Positions 24,215 to 27,005 of a stretch of 27,005 nucleotides of DNA are shown here, in pieces. The notes beneath the pieces are model-generated. The model saw nothing but the letters and a program-made list of their open reading frames with translations. It did not search any database and was not told the DNA's origin. The first letter of the stretch is position 1. The number at the start of each line of letters is the position of its first letter. The position numbers were made by a program, and so were the translations under genes. The DNA is from an uncultured Lachnospiraceae bacterium (GTDB lineage: Bacteria > Bacillota > Clostridia > Lachnospirales > Lachnospiraceae): NCBI GenBank assembly GCA_910586355.1, contig CAJUHJ010000004.1:109605-136609 (forward strand). Reading direction: 5' to 3'.

Positions 24215-25174
24215 TTAAAATTTTCTGTTCCTTCTTTCAAATAATCTGCCTCTGTCAAATTTCTTATAACTTTCACGGGCTTTTTGGGCCCGGTCTACCG
24301 TCCCCCTCCCCTGCAGCTCCTCTTCTATTTTCTGGTCAATTTCTGTACCCGCCACATACCGTATCGCTGTTTCTGCTTCACTCATCCGAGCCTGCAGTTC
24401 CCTGCTCTTTTTGTCCTGATTCTTATAAGCCTTTTCTAACGCGCTTTTGTATTGCTCAACCCTCTTTTCATAATTGAGAATATCCTCTTTACCAGAAAAT
24501 AAACCTACAATACCAGTACAGTCTTCAAACGGGGGCCTGGATGGAAACGTATAATAATCCGGGTCCTTTTTCCTATCTACGGTATAAGAACGCTGATCCC
24601 GATATGCCTTATCCGATTCGCCGTCGCTTTGCGCATATTTGAGTCTTACTTCTAACAATTCTTTCTCTTTTAAGTTAAACTCTTCCACTTCACACTTCAC
24701 TTTTTCATACATAGCTTTCTTTTGATTATATTCATAATTTGCTTCTTCACTAATTTTAAATATTTTTAATATATTAAGATAGCTGTTATTGCTAATAATA
24801 AGTGATAAGAAAAACCAAATAAATAGAATAATATCAAGCCATAACCAGCTTTTACACCATTTAAACCTAAATGAATATATAAAAACTCCAATCGAAATAA
24901 ATTCCAGAAAATGAATCTTAAAGCGGGAATCAAAATCATCCCTGTTATTATTTATTCTCGATATTATCATAATGACAGCCCGAAACAATTGATTTCCCAA
25001 AAATATCACACTAAAATCAAAAATCACTTTACACATCGTTAAAATAGATGTATTTTTTATCTGATTTTTTGATAGGATTGAATCTAAAACCACATATAAA
25101 ATTCCACCCAAAAACATCCAAACTATTCTGTGAGAAAGCATCTTTCTTTTAAATTCTTTTTGCTGTATATTCAT
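24215..25174 (-). CDS. Four-helix membrane protein with cytoplasmic coiled coil, unknown function
   Basis: The 319-residue product is not recognised. Hydrophobic helices lie at about 17-33, 45-72, 88-103 and 111-128; the rest (about 140-319) is charged and helical with two coiled-coil stretches (about 145-182 and 232-275) separated by a Tyr/Pro-rich loop (DPDYYTFPSRPPFEDCTG). The tail is strongly basic. An even number of helices and the charge pattern suggest both ends in the cytoplasm. The start has a very strong GGGGAGGAG site. It is the second gene of the cluster, 33 bases after the small zinc-ribbon gene, and could anchor the complex at the membrane. Confidence 0.75.
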   Translation of the reverse strand: MNIQQKEFKRKMLSHRIVWMFLGGILYVVLDSILSKNQIKNTSILTMCKVIFDFSVIFLGNQLFRAVIMIISRINNNRDDFDSRFKIHFLEFISIGVFIYSFRFKWCKSWLWLDIILFIWFFLSLIISNNSYLNILKIFKISEEANYEYNQKKAMYEKVKCEVEEFNLKEKELLEVRLKYAQSDGESDKAYRDQRSYTVDRKKDPDYYTFPSRPPFEDCTGIVGLFSGKEDILNYEKRVEQYKSALEKAYKNQDKKSRELQARMSEAETAIRYVAGTEIDQKIEEELQGRGTVDRAQKARESYKKFDRGRLFERRNRKF

Positions 25175-25207
25175 TTTCTTCTCCTCCCCTTTGTCTGTCC
25201 CTCGTAT

Positions 25208-25372
25208 TTACCACACAATAAACCTTTCATCTATGATTTTATTACAATTTCTGCATCGGCAAAATTTTATCATTTTTCGCCTCAAAACTCTGATTTTACC
25301 AAGCGGTTTGTGACAAAATGGGCAAAATTTCCAATACAATTGAGGCTGTGCTATTACATTGGTTAATTTCAT
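25208..25372 (-). CDS. 54-residue zinc-ribbon-like protein
   Basis: This small frame runs ATG 25370-25372 to TAA 25208-25210. A GAGG site lies eight bases upstream of the ATG. The product has Cys17-x2-Cys20 (FCPFCHK) and Cys38-x-Cys40-x2-Cys43 (FCRCRNCNK), the two knuckles of a zinc ribbon, with a very basic stretch (KIRVLRRKMIK) between them, which suits nucleic-acid or protein binding. It resembles short Com-like zinc-finger regulators in size and layout, but I cannot assign a family. It is the first gene of the five-gene cluster, next to the divergent promoter region. Confidence 0.62.
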   Translation of the reverse strand: MKLTNVIAQPQLYWKFCPFCHKPLGKIRVLRRKMIKFCRCRNCNKIIDERFIVW

Positions 25373-25420
25373 TTTTTAAACCTCATCTCCTCTCTCTTAT
25401 TAATATTTTATCCTCACATC

Positions 25421-25449
25421 TATAATACACTAAATAAGCGTTATATTTA
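25421..25449 (-). promoter_or_regulatory. Candidate promoter of the five-gene cluster
   Basis: On the minus strand TTAAAT (about 25445-25449) and TATTAT (25422-25427) lie about 17 bases apart, upstream of the zinc-ribbon gene. The -35 box falls inside the dyad at 25431-25460, so a bound regulator would block it. Both boxes are weak matches. Confidence 0.35.
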
Positions 25450-25460
25450 ACACTTATTAA
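25431..25460. promoter_or_regulatory. Inverted repeat, probable operator between cluster and XRE gene
   Basis: TAAATAAGCGTTA and TAACACTTATTAA are inverted copies matching at 11 of 13 positions, separated by TATT. The site sits in the divergent intergenic region, where a helix-turn-helix repressor usually binds. That the XRE product binds it is inference. Confidence 0.55.
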
Positions 25461-25463
25461 GTT

Positions 25464-25493
25464 TTGTATCTTATTCTAATTTCCTGATAAAAT
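25464..25493 (+). promoter_or_regulatory. Candidate promoter of the XRE gene
   Basis: TTGTAT (25464-25469) and TAAAAT (25488-25493, five of six) are 18 bases apart on the plus strand. Transcription would start near 25500, just ahead of the AGGAG ribosome site at 25507-25511. The dyad lies immediately upstream of the -35 box. Confidence 0.45.
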
Positions 25494-25518
25494 AAAAATA
25501 ATACGCAGGAGAATGATT

Positions 25519-25857
25519 ATGAACAATTTAAAATCTTTACGGCTTGCCAAAGGCTTAAGCCAGCAGGCCCTTGCCAAAAAATTTGGCTGCAGCCAGCAGT
25601 CCATTTATAAATATGAAAATCATATTACAGAACCAGATTTTAATATGTTAAAAACCATGGCCGATTTTTTCGACGTTTCCGTTGATTATCTCATCGGCTA
25701 TTCTTCCTGCGCACATAAAATTGAAGAAATCGAAGAAACAGCTTTAAATGAAAATGAACTGCTTCTCCTTCGTAAATACCGTTCTCTCTCTCCTTCTTCC
25801 AAAAAAATACTTCAGCAATTAATGGACGAGTGGCTTTACAACCTGTCAGAAACGTAA
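25519..25857 (+). CDS. XRE-family helix-turn-helix regulator
   Basis: The only plus-strand gene seen here. I choose the ATG at 25519 (112 residues) because AGGAG at 25507-25511 lies seven bases ahead of it; the ATG at 25513 is too close. Residues about 3-57 are a Cro/C1-type helix-turn-helix (LKSLRLAKGLSQQALAKKFG, QSIYKYENHITEPD, LKTMADFFDVSVDYLIG). The C-terminal helical part (LLLRKYRSLSPSSKKILQQL) is typical of small repressors of mobile elements and phage-like immunity regulators. It probably represses its own gene and the divergent cluster through the dyad at 25431-25460. This arrangement, regulator divergent from an accessory operon, is common for acquired modules. Confidence 0.92.
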   Translation: MNNLKSLRLAKGLSQQALAKKFGCSQQSIYKYENHITEPDFNMLKTMADFFDVSVDYLIGYSSCAHKIEEIEETALNENELLLLRKYRSLSPSSKKILQQLMDEWLYNLSET

Positions 25858-25880
25858 TATTTGTTTTATTCTAACATACC

Positions 25881-25912
25881 GGATAGACACACTCTGTCCA
25901 TTGCACAATTTT
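25881..25912 (+). terminator. Weak candidate terminator in the convergent gap
   Basis: GGATAGA / TCTGTCC can form a seven-pair stem (one G-U) with a five-base loop, followed after about nine bases by TTTTTT. The gap to the T-run makes this a poor intrinsic terminator for the XRE gene. Nothing better is seen between the two convergent genes. Confidence 0.25.
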
Positions 25913-25915
25913 TTA

Positions 25916-26863
25916 TTAATTTTGTATCACTTCCACAAAATCTCCCTGGCTTCTCAGCCAAATATCAATCCCTTTTCCAAACGTCTCTGCCGAAATCAAA
26001 ACTCTGCCGTCCTCTTCCTTTAGAATCTTTGCCGTTGGCAGACGGTCCAATACAGCTTCAATGCTCCCTCCCTGATACCAGAACTTTGTCCGCTGCATAC
26101 GCCCTCCCTGCATAAACTGTATCCGTTTCCGGTATTCGCCTTCCTCAAAACGATCTTTATAGGGAATTTTAAACGTTTCTTTTTGTACTTCTAATCCCCG
26201 AATCCTGTCCATACGGTAAATTGTGGGAAATTTGTCATTGGCATTTTCAAATGCTTTTTCACGATCAATATTTTCAATATGCGCCGCAAGATAAAAATAA
26301 AATTCAGAAAACATAATGGCAAGCGGCTGTACTTTCCGGTGTACTATCTGATGATCCGTACTTCTTTCATATGCTATTTCCACATATCGGCTTTGATGTA
26401 TTGCCTGTCCAATCTCCCACATAAAATTTAAAAATACTTTTTTATGCTGTAACTCAATATAATGGTACTTCTCATTTGCAATCAAATCTTTCACAATCTT
26501 TTGATTTTCTTTTGGGACGCAGCAGGATAAAAGCCTGTCTAAAAGGCTCATCATCTCTTCTTTCAAAAATGCCCTGCTGTCCAATAATATCTTAGATACT
26601 GCAAGCACTTCTTCTTTTGAAAGCAGTCCGCCATCCGACTGTTCGATTCGATAGCCTTGCTTTTTATAGTCATAGATCAATTCAGCCCTGTTCCCCGTCA
26701 ATGCCGCCTGTTCATCTAAATATTCCCGAATATCCTCAATATCACGCTGAATACTTTTTTCATTGACTCCAAAAAACTCTACTTCCCTAGCCTTAAATAT
26801 TATTTTCCCATTGGTAAGCCTGTCGTACATGGACAACATCCGAGCTGCTTTTTCCTTTTTCAT
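25916..26863 (-). CDS. WYL-domain transcriptional regulator
   Basis: The 315-residue product has the usual two-part layout. Residues about 1-80 are a DeoR-type winged helix (KAARMLSMYDRLTNGKI, VNEKSIQRDIEDIREYL, YDYKKQGYRI). Residues about 145-235 are a WYL domain: AIHQSRYVEIAYERS, HRKVQPLAIMFSEFYFYLAAH, where the namesake tripeptide reads FYL, and YRMDRIRGLEV. A C-terminal WCX-like extension (about 245-315) ends in GKGIDIWLRSQGDFVEVI. WYL domains bind ligands such as nucleotides or single-stranded DNA in studied members, and such regulators often accompany defence genes. It converges on the XRE gene. The ribosome site is GAGGG ten bases from the ATG. Target genes are unknown. Confidence 0.9.
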   Translation of the reverse strand: MKKEKAARMLSMYDRLTNGKIIFKAREVEFFGVNEKSIQRDIEDIREYLDEQAALTGNRAELIYDYKKQGYRIEQSDGGLLSKEEVLAVSKILLDSRAFLKEEMMSLLDRLLSCCVPKENQKIVKDLIANEKYHYIELQHKKVFLNFMWEIGQAIHQSRYVEIAYERSTDHQIVHRKVQPLAIMFSEFYFYLAAHIENIDREKAFENANDKFPTIYRMDRIRGLEVQKETFKIPYKDRFEEGEYRKRIQFMQGGRMQRTKFWYQGGSIEAVLDRLPTAKILKEEDGRVLISAETFGKGIDIWLRSQGDFVEVIQN

Positions 26864-27005
26864 CTGTAAAACACCCTCTCATTTATTTTTCGTTTCTACT
26901 GACATCTTATCAGAATTTGTAAAAATTTCATATGAGAAAATATCTTTTAAAATCAGTACCACCCGTCTAACGCAACATCATAAACTTAAGAATCTCTGCT
27001 GCACA

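Noticed and set aside
26950..26980. GGGTGGTAC on the minus strand upstream of the WYL gene, like the core of a T-box leader
   Set aside because: Only nine bases match, the expected terminator stem and T-run do not follow, and the specifier region would lie outside the window. A WYL regulator is not a usual T-box target. Probably chance.

Overview
The window looks like a chromosomal segment of a low-GC, Gram-positive anaerobe, most likely a Lachnospiraceae-type Clostridium relative. I infer this from the gene families, the strong GGAGG ribosome sites, the AT-rich intergenic DNA and the CxxC-repeat and fibronectin-like surface proteins. No rRNA, tRNA, CRISPR array or transposase was seen. All genes but one read on the minus strand.

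Layout, in window order. (1) 1-2418: a secreted surface protein, cut by the window edge, with a beta-helix-like N-terminal half and 79-residue tandem CxxC repeats. (2) 2449-6913: in transcription order serC, serA, a DUF1015 gene and an MscS channel, with a good promoter at 6974-7002. The surface protein may be the last gene of this unit. (3) 7016-11504: leuB-ilvD-ilvB, a branched-chain amino acid group without ilvN, ilvC, leuA or leuCD nearby. (4) 11600-11908: yajC, with its own promoter carrying a palindrome and a clear terminator. (5) 11983-17129: glf, a family 2 glycosyltransferase, a GNAT acetyltransferase and a large AgrC-like kinase whose C-terminus is fused, through an extra membrane segment, to an RsiV/DUF3298-like domain. 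(6) 17426-21238: a fibronectin-III-like secreted protein followed by mutY, ending in a strong terminator. (7) 21409-25372: five closely spaced, AT-rich genes of unknown function: a 54-residue zinc-ribbon protein, a four-helix membrane/coiled-coil protein, two small helical proteins and a 627-residue protein. (8) 25519-26863: a divergent XRE regulator and a convergent WYL-domain regulator.

How they work together. serC and serA supply two of the three steps from 3-phosphoglycerate to serine. No recognisable phosphoserine phosphatase is present, and the DUF1015 gene is the obvious candidate for a serine-linked role. leuB, ilvD and ilvB are parts of the valine/isoleucine/leucine pathways. glf and the glycosyltransferase suggest a galactofuranose-containing surface glycan.

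The best candidate for an undescribed system is the five-gene cluster at 21409-25372. Its last product combines a PH-like N-terminal domain, a conserved central domain with an E...D...QxK pattern like a PD-(D/E)XK nuclease, and a long hydrophobic glycine-rich segment. A near-perfect dyad lies between the cluster and its divergent XRE regulator. A second notable object is the histidine kinase/DUF3298 fusion. Both are inferred from reading the sequence only; no homology search or structure prediction was run.
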